The notes below the pieces were generated by a model, which ran no database searches, was not told the DNA's origin, and worked only from the letters and a program-made list of their open reading frames with translations. The position numbers and the translations under genes were made by a program. From the NCBI GenBank assembly GCA_030042885.1, contig JASHYW010000150.1, positions 1 to 7,193 of the forward strand: a DNA stretch of 7,193 nucleotides, in the 5' to 3' direction. Shown here one piece after another: positions 1 to 6,720 of the stretch (position 1 is the stretch's first letter; each line of letters starts with the position of its first letter). The stretch is from Streptosporangiaceae bacterium. Lineage in GTDB: Bacteria > Actinomycetota > Actinomycetes > Streptosporangiales > Streptosporangiaceae.

Positions 1-344
1 GGCTGTCCTTCGTCTACCTGGGCGCCGTGGATATCGCGGGCCACCTCACCGGCGCGGGGGCCGCCTACCGGGACGCGGCCCGGGCCGCCGACCGGCGGGT
101 GGGGCGATTGCTCGATGCGGTCAGGTCCCGCCCGTCCAATCAGCAGGAGGGCTGGACGGTCGTGGTGCTCACCGACCACGGTCATCTGGACCAGGGCGGG
201 CACGGCGGCCGCGAGCCGGAGGTGGCGACCGCGTGGGCGGCCGCCGCCGGGCCGGGCATCGACCCGGGCGGCTCGCCGGTGATCACCCGCCAGGACCAGA
301 TCGCACCGCTGGTGCTGGCCGCGCTGGGGCATCCGGGGGCGTGA
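1..344 (+). CDS. Type I phosphodiesterase/nucleotide pyrophosphatase-like protein, C-terminal part (5' end outside window)
   Basis: The frame is open from the left edge (first full codon at base 3) to a TGA at 342-344, giving 113 visible residues. The segment carries the C-terminal metal-binding signature of the alkaline phosphatase superfamily, NPP/PF01663 branch. It has an Asp-x3-His pair in GAVDIAGH (visible residues D10 and H14), an Asp-His pair in LTDHGH (D58, H59) and a further His in GGHGG (H67). In known NPP enzymes the equivalents of these residues hold the two zinc ions that hydrolyse phosphodiester or phosphomonoester bonds. The N-terminal nucleophile Thr/Ser and first metal Asp must lie upstream, outside the window. 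The last ~40 residues (PVITRQDQIAPLVLAALG) match the usual end of the fold. The substrate cannot be told. No membrane segment is visible. The gene is convergent with the methionine aminopeptidase remnant that follows. Confidence 0.8.
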   Translation, partial: LSFVYLGAVDIAGHLTGAGAAYRDAARAADRRVGRLLDAVRSRPSNQQEGWTVVVLTDHGHLDQGGHGGREPEVATAWAAAAGPGIDPGGSPVITRQDQIAPLVLAALGHPGA

Positions 345-423
345 AGCGCCCGGCCCTTCCTGGCGCGGGCACCACGGACCGTTCGGCAGAAATAGGGCGC
401 CAAGCCGGTGAAGGGGGACGGGG

Positions 424-755
424 TCAGGGGACGGTCAGGATCTGCGGGCCGTCGGCCGTGATGGCGACGGTGTGCTCGGCGTGCGCCGCGCGGCTGCCGT
501 CGGCGCTGCGGATGGTCCAGCCGTCCTCGTCGATGTGATAGCTGTCCTGGCCGCCGGCCAGGAACCAGGGCTCGATCGCGATGACCAGCCCGGGGGCGAG
601 CCCGCGGCCGCGAGGACCGAGCGGGCCGCCTCGTCCAGTTCGGCCCGCCGCGTGCCCGCCTTGGCCTGAGCGCGGACGGTCGCCAGGATCTGCGCGACCA
701 CCCGCCCGGAGGCGCGCATGGCCTGGATCTCGCCTGGTGTCTTGATCTCGACCAC
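424..755 (-). pseudogene. map: Type I methionine aminopeptidase remnant with internal deletion and frame change
   Basis: Two pieces of one MetAP lie in different minus-strand frames. The N-terminal piece starts at a GTG (755-753) with an SD-like GAGGTGG at 768-762, six bases upstream. It reads [20 protein letters not shown] and on to about residue 52 (SVLAAAG, near base 600). The C-terminal piece, in a shifted frame from about base 605 down to the TGA at 426-424, reads [26 protein letters not shown] and [16 protein letters not shown], which is the normal MetAP C-terminus. Together they make about 110 residues against roughly 250-285 for the family, so about 140 central residues are missing. 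The lost part carries the two metal-binding Asp and the metal-binding His. Only the two Glu ligands (in AIEP and AEHT) remain, so the product cannot be active. The fused reading frame from the GTG runs out of frame to a stop at 435. Housekeeping MetAP must be supplied elsewhere in the genome. Confidence 0.85.
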
Positions 756-796
756 GGGCCACCACCTCGCTTTGCGGTATTACTATGCCGCATCGC

Positions 797-814
797 CAGG
801 GACGTTGGTCACCG
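797..814. promoter_or_regulatory. Possible DosR/DevR-type box upstream of the Acg-like gene
   Basis: Bases 799-812 read GGGAC-GTTG-GTCAC, an imperfect inverted repeat that matches 9 of 10 core positions of the mycobacterial DosR consensus core GGGAC-N4-GTCCC. The outer flanks of the 20-base consensus match poorly. It lies about 80 bases upstream of the ATG at 891, in the region shared with the divergent MetAP remnant. Acg-family nitroreductases are members of the DosR regulon in Mycobacterium tuberculosis, so the context fits, but this is a by-eye match with no statistical backing and no DosR gene is in the window. Confidence 0.35.
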
Positions 815-890
815 CGCGGTCTGCCCTAAGGCCCTGGACCGGGCCGCCCCGCCCGGGCCAGCCTGATCGGCAGACCAGGCAGGTGAGGGC

Positions 891-1895
891 ATGACCGAGA
901 CGACCATTACCCAGACCGCGTCGATCCTGTCCGATCGGGCTCACTACCTGATCGCGACCGCGGCCCGGGCGCCGTCGGTGCACAACACCCAGCCGTGGCG
1001 GTTCCGGGTCACCCAGACCGCGATCGAGCTGTACTGTGACCCGCGACGCAGGCTGCAGGCCGACCCGATGGGCCGGGAGATGCTCGTCAGCTGCGGCGCC
1101 GCCCTGTTCGGGCTGCGGCTCGCGGTGCGCTCGCTCGGGTATCAGCCCGTCGTCGAACTGCTCCCGGAGCCGGGCCGGCTGCGGCCGCTCGCCCGGGTGA
1201 GCCTGGGCGCGGCCACGCCGATGACCGTGGCGGAACGCGAGATGGTCAAGGCGCTACCGCACCGGCACACGCACCGGGGCGCGTTCGGTCCCGGCCCGCT
1301 GCCCGCCGGGCTCCTGGCCGGTCTCCAGCACGACGCCCTGGCCGAGGGGGCCACGCTGGCGATCGTGGAGCCGGGCCTGGCCTACGAGCGGCTGTCAGAC
1401 ATCGCCGACGCGGTCAGCCGCAGGCTGCGGCGGGATGCGCTGGCCCGGGCGGATGCACAGCAGTGGACCAGGAACGCGGCCAGCCTGGCCCGGGACGGCA
1501 TCCCGGCGCACGCGTTCGCCGACACGTCGCGCGCGGCGCGCCCTGGCCCGCGCGGGCGGCTCCCCGGGCGGGACTTCGACCTGGGCCGTGGCTTCGGGCT
1601 CCTGGACCCCGAGGGTCCGGCTCCGGCCGCCACCGCGGTGCTGCTCACGTCCGGCGACAAGCGGGCCGACTGGCTCCGCGCCGGGCAGGGGCTGCACCGG
1701 CTGCTGCTGCACGCGGCCAGCAGGTGGGTTTTCGCCAGCCTGCACACCGAGTTGCTGGAGATCTCTTCGATCCGCGCGCTGGTCCGGGACCGCCTGGCGC
1801 TGCCCGGCGCCCCGCAGATGCTGCTCCAGCTGGGCGTGGCCGATACCACCTATCCCACCGGCCGCAGGCCCCCGGACGAGCTGATCGAACCGTGA
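891..1895 (+). CDS. Acg-like nitroreductase family protein (putative FMN-binding)
   Basis: This 334-residue protein starts at an ATG preceded by AGGTGAG (881-887). It matches the Acg family (Rv2032/Rv3127/Rv3131-like) of the nitroreductase superfamily along its whole length. Visible family features are RAPSVHNTQPWRF at residues 26-38, DPMGREMLVSCGAALF at about 58-73, an RHTHRGAF motif near 124-131, a DGIPAHAF segment near 202-209, and the C-terminal ELLEISSIRALVRDRL and PDELIEP. Family length is about 330-345, so the gene looks complete. Acg proteins have a nitroreductase fold made from two internally related halves; their reaction is not settled, and roles in flavin storage or in stress and dormancy have been proposed. 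The protein has no signal peptide or membrane segment and is probably cytoplasmic. It is monocistronic here: the next plus-strand gene starts about 160 bases downstream. The DosR-like site at 797-814 suggests control by hypoxia or nitric oxide (inference). Confidence 0.88.
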   Translation: MTETTITQTASILSDRAHYLIATAARAPSVHNTQPWRFRVTQTAIELYCDPRRRLQADPMGREMLVSCGAALFGLRLAVRSLGYQPVVELLPEPGRLRPLARVSLGAATPMTVAEREMVKALPHRHTHRGAFGPGPLPAGLLAGLQHDALAEGATLAIVEPGLAYERLSDIADAVSRRLRRDALARADAQQWTRNAASLARDGIPAHAFADTSRAARPGPRGRLPGRDFDLGRGFGLLDPEGPAPAATAVLLTSGDKRADWLRAGQGLHRLLLHAASRWVFASLHTELLEISSIRALVRDRLALPGAPQMLLQLGVADTTYPTGRRPPDELIEP

Positions 1896-2047
1896 CGCCC
1901 GGACGCTGAACGCGAGATAGTTTGCCTGGGCCGTGATCTGCAGTGCGCGGGCCGGGAAAGACCGGTGCCGGGCCTTGTGAGCCATGCGGCCTGCGCGGGG
2001 GCTGCGCTGGTATGGCGCGTCGTTCCCGCCGCTGGCATCGTGGCGCT

Positions 2048-2052
2048 GGAGG
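2048..2052 (+). promoter_or_regulatory. Ribosome binding site that fixes the start of the 127-residue orphan
   Basis: A perfect GGAGG lies five bases before the ATG at 2058. The same frame is open further upstream with a GTG at 1965, but I see no comparable Shine-Dalgarno there, so the ATG at 2058 is preferred. Confidence 0.6.
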
Positions 2053-2057
2053 CGGAC

Positions 2058-2441
2058 ATGGGCATCGCGGACCTTCCCCGTCCGGTGGGATACGGGGCGC
2101 GACCCGGTGGTCCCGTGGTCCCCGAGCCCGGGGAGGTCGGCTACCGCCGCGGCCACCTCATCCATGTACTGGCAGCAGAGCTGATGTACCGGGCATGGAC
2201 TCGCAATGACCGGGCCGCCGCCGCGACCGAAGCGACCAGTGCGGCGGTGAACGCGCTATTCGCGCACGCCTGGGAGGCGTCTGACGGATGGAGCTTCGCC
2301 CAGAGCGGTGCCGCCGCGGGCTCGTTCACCTGCACGTGGCAGCGCACCGGGGAGCAGCTGACCCTTGAGGGCAACGACGGCACGGGTGCACCGTTCTATT
2401 ACGTCCGTCAGGTGACTTTCCAGCCCCAGAGCCAGTACTAA
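2058..2441 (+). CDS. Hypothetical protein, 127 residues
   Basis: I do not recognise this protein. It starts at ATG 2058 behind GGAGG and ends with TAA (2439-2441). Its third codon positions are G/C-rich like the genes to its left, and it is free of stops, so it is probably real. The N-terminal ~35 residues are rich in Pro and Gly (LPRPVGYGARPGG). A predicted helical stretch follows (GHLIHVLAAELMYRAW and on to AHAWEA, about residues 45-85, Ala-rich). The C-terminus looks like short beta strands (GSFTCTWQRTGEQLTLEG, FYYVRQVTFQPQ). There is one Cys. It has no signal peptide and no clear membrane helix. It is convergent with the cyclase gene, 48 bases apart, and shows no obvious tie to either neighbour. 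A longer form from GTG 1965 (158 residues) is possible but less likely. Confidence 0.6.
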   Translation: MGIADLPRPVGYGARPGGPVVPEPGEVGYRRGHLIHVLAAELMYRAWTRNDRAAAATEATSAAVNALFAHAWEASDGWSFAQSGAAAGSFTCTWQRTGEQLTLEGNDGTGAPFYYVRQVTFQPQSQY

Positions 2442-2450
2442 GCTGCGTCC

Positions 2451-2472
2451 GGCAGGCGACCAGCACGCCGCC
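2451..2472. terminator. Candidate stem-loop between convergent genes
   Basis: GGCAGGCG (2451-2458) can pair with CGCCGCC (2466-2472) as seven G-C pairs with one bulged A and a seven-base loop. It sits in the 48-base gap between the stop of the orphan gene and the stop of the cyclase gene, where a bidirectional terminator would be expected. There is no T-tract on either side, which is common in high-GC actinobacteria but also removes the main supporting evidence. Confidence 0.35.
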
Positions 2473-2489
2473 TCGCGCCATCCCGGCAG

Positions 2490-3617
2490 TCATGAACTGA
2501 CTCTTGCGGAGTCGAGCCCGGAAACCTCGAAAGTGCGGATCGGCCGGGAGAAGCCACGCAACGATAGCTCGCCGACCAGCCGGCTCACAACGAGCTCTTC
2601 GGCTGCCGCGTTCACGCGCTGGGTGACGAGGATCTGCCAGGGCGCCGCCTCGGCACACAGGCGTGCTGCCAGGTTGGTGACGCTCCCGATTGAGGCGTAA
2701 TCGAAGCGGTCGGCATAGCCGACCCGTCCGAGTGTGGCATAGCCCTGAGCGATGCCCACCCCGAGGGCCAGCTCATGACCGCGACGCTGCCATCTGTCCG
2801 CCAGCTCCTGCACCCGCTGCCGCATCGTCAGCGCCATCCGGACAGACCGCAACGGCGCGTCGTCGCACGGGATGGGATCGTTGAAAAAGACCACGAGTAC
2901 ATCACCGGCGAACCGCTCCAAAGTCCCCTCGAAGCGGGCTATGAGCTCGCCCAGGGCACCGTGATACTCCCCGAGGATCTCCCAGACATCCTCGGGTTCA
3001 GCCGTTTCGGCGAAGGCGGTGAAGCCACGCAAGTCACAGCACACCACCGTGATCTCGCGGCGGTGCGCGTTGAGGAAAGACTCATCGCCTGAGCTGATGA
3101 TGAGGTCAGCCAGCTGCGCCGGAAGGAAGCGGCGCAGACGGCCCACGCGTTCCAGTTGCTCAACCTGGTCCTGGACGCGCTGCTCGAGCTCACGGTTCCA
3201 CCGCGCCAGCTCGGCGGCCTGACGTTCGATCGTGTCGTGGTACCGCTTGACCCGGACCAGAGAGCGTACCCTGGCCAGCAACTCGGCCTGGTCGAAAGGC
3301 TTGTTGACGAAGTCGTCGGCGCCGGACTCGATGGCGCGGATCTTCTCCTGTTCTCCACTCGCAGTGATCATGATCACCGGCAGGAAAGCCGTCCCTGGAT
3401 CTTCGCGGATCCGGCGGCAAACCTCATACCCATCCATGCCGGGCATCAAGATGTCCAGCAGAACGACATCTGGGTGCTCCTTGCTCAGCACGTCCAGAGC
3501 TTCCTCCCCGGAGGACGCCGTGGCCACCCGGAATCCCTTTGGGGACAGCACCGCCTCAAGCAGGCGAACGTTTTGCGGCAGATCATCCACGACGAGTACG
3601 AGCGGGTCCGATGTCAC
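2490..3617 (-). CDS. Response regulator with class III adenylate/guanylate cyclase output (REC-coiled coil-CHD)
   Basis: This 375-residue protein is the last gene of the signalling operon. Residues 5-122 are a complete receiver: acidic pair D11/D12, phospho-acceptor D55 in VVLLDILMPGMDG, T85 and K106 (NKPF). Residues ~126-165 form a charged coiled coil (signalling helix) ending in RLRRFLPAQLADLI. Residues ~187-365 are a class III nucleotide cyclase domain. Its metal-binding Asp are D195 (VVCCDLRGFT) and D239 (RFAGDVLVVFFND). The transition-state residues are N315 and R319 in SIGSVTNLAARL. The positions that select the base in well-studied adenylate cyclases (Lys and Asp/Thr) are R235 and A308, so ATP versus GTP use is uncertain; I expect cAMP from the family. 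The domain should work as a homodimer whose activity is set by receiver phosphorylation. The start is a GTG overlapping the upstream gene's TGA (GTGA), with AGGGGGG upstream. No membrane segment is seen. Confidence 0.92.
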   Translation of the reverse strand: MTSDPLVLVVDDLPQNVRLLEAVLSPKGFRVATASSGEEALDVLSKEHPDVVLLDILMPGMDGYEVCRRIREDPGTAFLPVIMITASGEQEKIRAIESGADDFVNKPFDQAELLARVRSLVRVKRYHDTIERQAAELARWNRELEQRVQDQVEQLERVGRLRRFLPAQLADLIISSGDESFLNAHRREITVVCCDLRGFTAFAETAEPEDVWEILGEYHGALGELIARFEGTLERFAGDVLVVFFNDPIPCDDAPLRSVRMALTMRQRVQELADRWQRRGHELALGVGIAQGYATLGRVGYADRFDYASIGSVTNLAARLCAEAAPWQILVTQRVNAAAEELVVSRLVGELSLRGFSRPIRTFEVSGLDSARVSS

Positions 3618-3991
3618 TCAGTCCCCCCTGAGAGGAATCGGCGAACCTGATCGGGAAATGCACGGACACTGATCGGCTTCTCTACGTACCCGTCGAAGCC
3701 GGCCTTCAAGGCCCGTTCCCGATCGTGCTTCATCGCCTGGGCCGTTACCGCGACCACGGGTATGTCCGCTGTCCGCGGGTTCTCGCGCAGCCGGCGAAGA
3801 GCCTCCATGCCATCGATACCGGGCAGCTGGAGATCCATGAGAACGAGATCGGGAGGCTCGCTGACCGCCAAGGTGATGCCGTCCTCGGCCGTCCGGGCCA
3901 CCCGCACGTCGTAGCCTGCGTACTCAAGCAGGTCCCGCAGCAGCTTGAGATTCCGTTCGTTGTCCTCCACGACCAGGATCGCGTAGGTCAT
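3614..3991 (-). CDS. Stand-alone receiver protein (DivK/CheY-like response regulator)
   Basis: This 125-residue single-domain response regulator has no output domain. All receiver landmarks are present: E9/D10 acidic pocket (LVVEDNERN), phospho-acceptor D53 in LVLMDLQLPGIDG, T83 in VVAVTAQAM, and K105 followed by Pro (VEKPI). The sequence AQAMKHDRERALKAGFDGYVEKPI is typical of the DivK-like group often coded beside hybrid histidine kinases. The ATG (3991-3989) overlaps the kinase stop by four bases (ATGA) and has GGAG a few bases upstream inside the kinase gene. The frame stays open much further upstream, but that part is a shadow of the kinase REC2 region and is not coding here. It probably acts as a phosphate shuttle or sink between the kinase and the receiver-cyclase, or as an allosteric partner of the kinase (inference); it has no DNA-binding part. 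Confidence 0.92.
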   Translation of the reverse strand: MTYAILVVEDNERNLKLLRDLLEYAGYDVRVARTAEDGITLAVSEPPDLVLMDLQLPGIDGMEALRRLRENPRTADIPVVAVTAQAMKHDRERALKAGFDGYVEKPISVRAFPDQVRRFLSGGTE

Positions 3992-6675
3992 CCCGACTCC
4001 GAAGCCGGCGACTGGCGACTTGTGCTCGCCCAGCGAAGCAGTCCCGCGAGGCCGGACAGATCGAACTCCGTCTTGCGCGCCACATACGTGATTCGCCCCT
4101 GCAGTCGCTCCTTGTCCTGCTGGGTCATGGACTTGGACGTCAGGATGACCACGGGGACGGATTTCGTGTCGGGGTCTGCTCGCAGCGCCTCCACGACTTC
4201 GAAGCCATCCATGCCGGGCATGAGAAGGTCCAGCAGCACGGCTGAGGGCTTCCGTTCCCGGATCAGCGCCAGCCCCTCCTGGCCCGTGGCCGCGCCCAGC
4301 ACCGTCCATCCCTCGGGCTCGAGACTGGCCCGGACCAGCTCTATGGCAAGGGGATCGTCGTCAACCGCCACCACCGTGTGCTTCAGCTCCGGCATTGCCG
4401 CTGCGCGGTAGAGGGCGGCCAGCAGCTGCTCCTTGCCCACCGGCTTGACGAGGTATTCGGCGGCGCCCAGCGCAAAGCCGCGGCCACGCTCATCAAGCAT
4501 CGACACCACGACCACCGGTATCGCTGCCGTCCTCGGATCCGCCTTGAGCTGGGCGAGAACGTCCCAGCCGTCAATTCCCGGCAGCAGGATGTCGAGGACG
4601 ACGCCTGCGGGATTCAGCCGGCGCACCGTATCCAGGCCTTCTTCGCCGTCTCCGGCGCTGACGACGCGGGCGCCCGCCGCCTCGAGATAGGCCCGCAGCA
4701 GGTCGAAGGACCGCCGGTCGTCTTCCACGACAACGACGGTAGGTCTGGGGCCCAGCGCCGACTCCAGGGTGATACCTGAATCCAGACCGGCCTGCGGCAC
4801 TGGCTTCACCGCCGGTTCCCCGGATCCGGCGGGCAGCGCGATCCCGAATGTGCTGCCCTTCCCAGGTTCGCTTTCGACCCAGATCCTGCCCCCATGCAGC
4901 TCAAGGATCCGCTTGGACAGGGTGAGCCCGAGCCCGGTTCCCTCGACCTGCCCGGAGGAGTGGGTGCCTTGCTGGAAAGAGTCGAAGATGCGCTCGCGGT
5001 CCTCAGCCGACACGCCCACCCCCGTGTCGGTCACCAGCACGACGAGATCCTGACCACGTATGGAGGCGCGGACGTCCACGCGCCCACCCTCGGGGGTGAA
5101 CTTCACCGCGTTGGACAGCAGATTCAGCACGACTTGCCGGAAGCGCAGGCGATCGGCGTCAAGCAGGCCAACCTCGGGATCGACGTCAAGGCTGAGGAGA
5201 ATTCTCTGCTGGAGCGCTCGCTCACGTACCATCGAGAGGCAATAATCCAGCGATTCGCGGACGGCGAATTCCGAGCGGTTCAGGACCATCTGGCCGGCCT
5301 CGATCTTCGACAGGTCCAGAATGTCGTTCAGCAGTTCGAGCAAATGCTTGCCAGAGCTCCATATGTCACGCAAGTAGTCGTCTTGACGCTCGTTGAGCTC
5401 GCCAAACATGCGCTCCAGTAGCACTTCAGAAAAGCCGATGATGGCGTTCAGCGGTGTGCGCAGCTCGTGGGACATACTGGCCAGGAATTCCGACTTGTGC
5501 TGGCTCGCGACTGCGAGTGCGGCGCTCTGCCGCTCCAGTTGCCGGTACAGCTGCGCGTTGATCAAAGCCAGTGCGGACTGGCTGGCGAACGTCTCCAGAA
5601 GGTCGTAGATCTCTTGCGGGATGCGCCCGGGGGTATGGCGGCGGATCACCATGGCACCGACGGGGCGGCCCTCTCGGAGCATGGGAACGGCAACCAGGGA
5701 GCGCCAGCCGCGCTCGGCCAGGACGTTCAGGTGAGGATCGAGTGGCGCGTCGCGAAGGTCCGTGAGCTCCAGGGGCCGGCCCAGCGTCGCCGCTTTGCCG
5801 ATAAAGGTGCCATCAAGTCCTATCCGGGCGCGCCGGAGAGCGTCGAACGCTTCCGGGCTGGTGCCGCAGACGGTCTCGACGCGGAACTCCCTGGCATCCT
5901 CGTCGAACTCGTAGATAGAGCCGCCGTCCGACCCAGACAGCTGCACCGCTTGCGTGATGATCGTGTTGAGCACCTGGGTGAGGTTCAGGCTGGAGCTCAC
6001 CGCCTGACCCACCGCACCAAGGGCCTCGAGCTGAGTCACCTTGCGCCCGAGCTCGTCGGTGCGGCTCTCCAGCGCCCGCACGAGATCAACAGTGCGGACG
6101 GCGAGAGCCGCCTGCGCCGCGAAGGCCGTAAGGACCTTCACCGCGTGATCACTGAACGGATCGACCTGGGTCCGCCACACCGAAAGCATCCCGACAACTT
6201 CGCCGTCGAGGAGCATCGGGACACCCATGACTGTCCGGTAGCCGGCCATCCGCTGCGCATCTGCCAGGGCGTAGTCGGGGTCTGCGAGCACGTCGGTGAT
6301 CTGCGTGGCCCGCCGGTCGAGCCCGACCCGGCCGGCCAGCGTTCCCCGGTCCAGGACCACGGGATTACTGGCGATGAATTCCCGGTACTCCGGCGTCATC
6401 CCGGAGCCGTGTGCAAACCGGTACCTGTCCCCATCCACCAGGAATACTTGCCCGGCATCGGCGGCGCAGAGCTTCCGCGCGGATTCGACGACCGTTTCAA
6501 GTACTCCCTCGAGATCAGATGCGGACCGTCCGATGACGGCAAGAACCTCGCTCGTCGCAGCGAGTTGCTCACGCACCTCAGCCAGCTCATCACCCAGCCG
6601 TCCGGTCTCGACGGTCATCCCCGCGTTGATGGCCGGATCGTGATGGGCCGGCTTTCGCTTGTCCCGCTCGACCAT
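3988..6675 (-). CDS. Soluble hybrid histidine kinase, GAF-GAF-HisKA-HATPase-REC-REC
   Basis: This 895-residue kinase heads the operon. Numbering is from ATG 6675, chosen for its strong SD. After a short charged N-terminus and helix (about 24-41) come GAF1 (~55-193) and GAF2 (~230-375), joined by helical linkers. HisKA is at ~393-460 with H403 in ASMSHELRTPLNAI. The HATPase (~507-615) has the N box around N522 (NLLSNAVKF), G1 at DTGVGV (D550), an F box near 562-570 and G2 at GTGLGL (579-584). REC1 (~645-760) has D695, S725 and K744. REC2 (~765-883) has D816 and T846, with its lysine in the variant context VARKTE. No membrane helix is present, so it must sense a cytoplasmic signal through the GAF domains; the ligand cannot be read from sequence. 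No HPt domain is seen. It is coupled to the downstream receiver by a 4-base overlap. A longer start (ATG 6708 or TTG 6750) is possible but lacks a good SD. Confidence 0.93.
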   Translation of the reverse strand: MVERDKRKPAHHDPAINAGMTVETGRLGDELAEVREQLAATSEVLAVIGRSASDLEGVLETVVESARKLCAADAGQVFLVDGDRYRFAHGSGMTPEYREFIASNPVVLDRGTLAGRVGLDRRATQITDVLADPDYALADAQRMAGYRTVMGVPMLLDGEVVGMLSVWRTQVDPFSDHAVKVLTAFAAQAALAVRTVDLVRALESRTDELGRKVTQLEALGAVGQAVSSSLNLTQVLNTIITQAVQLSGSDGGSIYEFDEDAREFRVETVCGTSPEAFDALRRARIGLDGTFIGKAATLGRPLELTDLRDAPLDPHLNVLAERGWRSLVAVPMLREGRPVGAMVIRRHTPGRIPQEIYDLLETFASQSALALINAQLYRQLERQSAALAVASQHKSEFLASMSHELRTPLNAIIGFSEVLLERMFGELNERQDDYLRDIWSSGKHLLELLNDILDLSKIEAGQMVLNRSEFAVRESLDYCLSMVRERALQQRILLSLDVDPEVGLLDADRLRFRQVVLNLLSNAVKFTPEGGRVDVRASIRGQDLVVLVTDTGVGVSAEDRERIFDSFQQGTHSSGQVEGTGLGLTLSKRILELHGGRIWVESEPGKGSTFGIALPAGSGEPAVKPVPQAGLDSGITLESALGPRPTVVVVEDDRRSFDLLRAYLEAAGARVVSAGDGEEGLDTVRRLNPAGVVLDILLPGIDGWDVLAQLKADPRTAAIPVVVVSMLDERGRGFALGAAEYLVKPVGKEQLLAALYRAAAMPELKHTVVAVDDDPLAIELVRASLEPEGWTVLGAATGQEGLALIRERKPSAVLLDLLMPGMDGFEVVEALRADPDTKSVPVVILTSKSMTQQDKERLQGRITYVARKTEFDLSGLAGLLRWASTSRQSPASESG

Positions 6676-6679
6676 TCGG

Positions 6680-6687
6680 CCTCCCCT
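6680..6687 (-). promoter_or_regulatory. Ribosome binding site that fixes the kinase start
   Basis: On the minus strand AGGGGAGG (6687-6680) lies four bases before ATG 6675. The in-frame ATG at 6708 and TTG at 6750 have no comparable purine-rich site. This places the kinase N-terminus at MVERDKRK. Confidence 0.6.
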
Positions 6688-6720
6688 GCGCGATGCACCC
6701 GAAGGCATCACTTTCGCACC

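Noticed and set aside
361..402. TGGCGC/GCGCCA inverted repeat between the phosphodiesterase-like gene and the MetAP remnant
   Set aside because: The stem is only six pairs with a 30-base loop and no T-tract, too weak to call a terminator.
782..812. Minus-strand GTGACC (-35) and CATAGT (-10) as a promoter for the MetAP remnant
   Set aside because: The spacer is 19 bases and both boxes match poorly, and it overlaps the better-supported DosR-like site.
830..845. GGCCC-N6-GGGCC inverted repeat before the nitroreductase
   Set aside because: It consists only of G/C runs in a very GC-rich leader, so chance occurrence is likely.
1395..2165. 256-residue minus-strand frame opposite the nitroreductase and the orphan
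   Set aside because: It spans an intergenic gap and two plus-strand genes, has no recognisable motif, and is a compositional shadow.
3992..4309. Long N-terminal extension of the lone receiver (231-residue reading frame)
   Set aside because: The extra residues are an out-of-frame reading of the kinase REC2 region with low-complexity Gly/Arg/Ala content. The receiver fold begins at the ATG at 3991, which has its own SD and a 4-base overlap.
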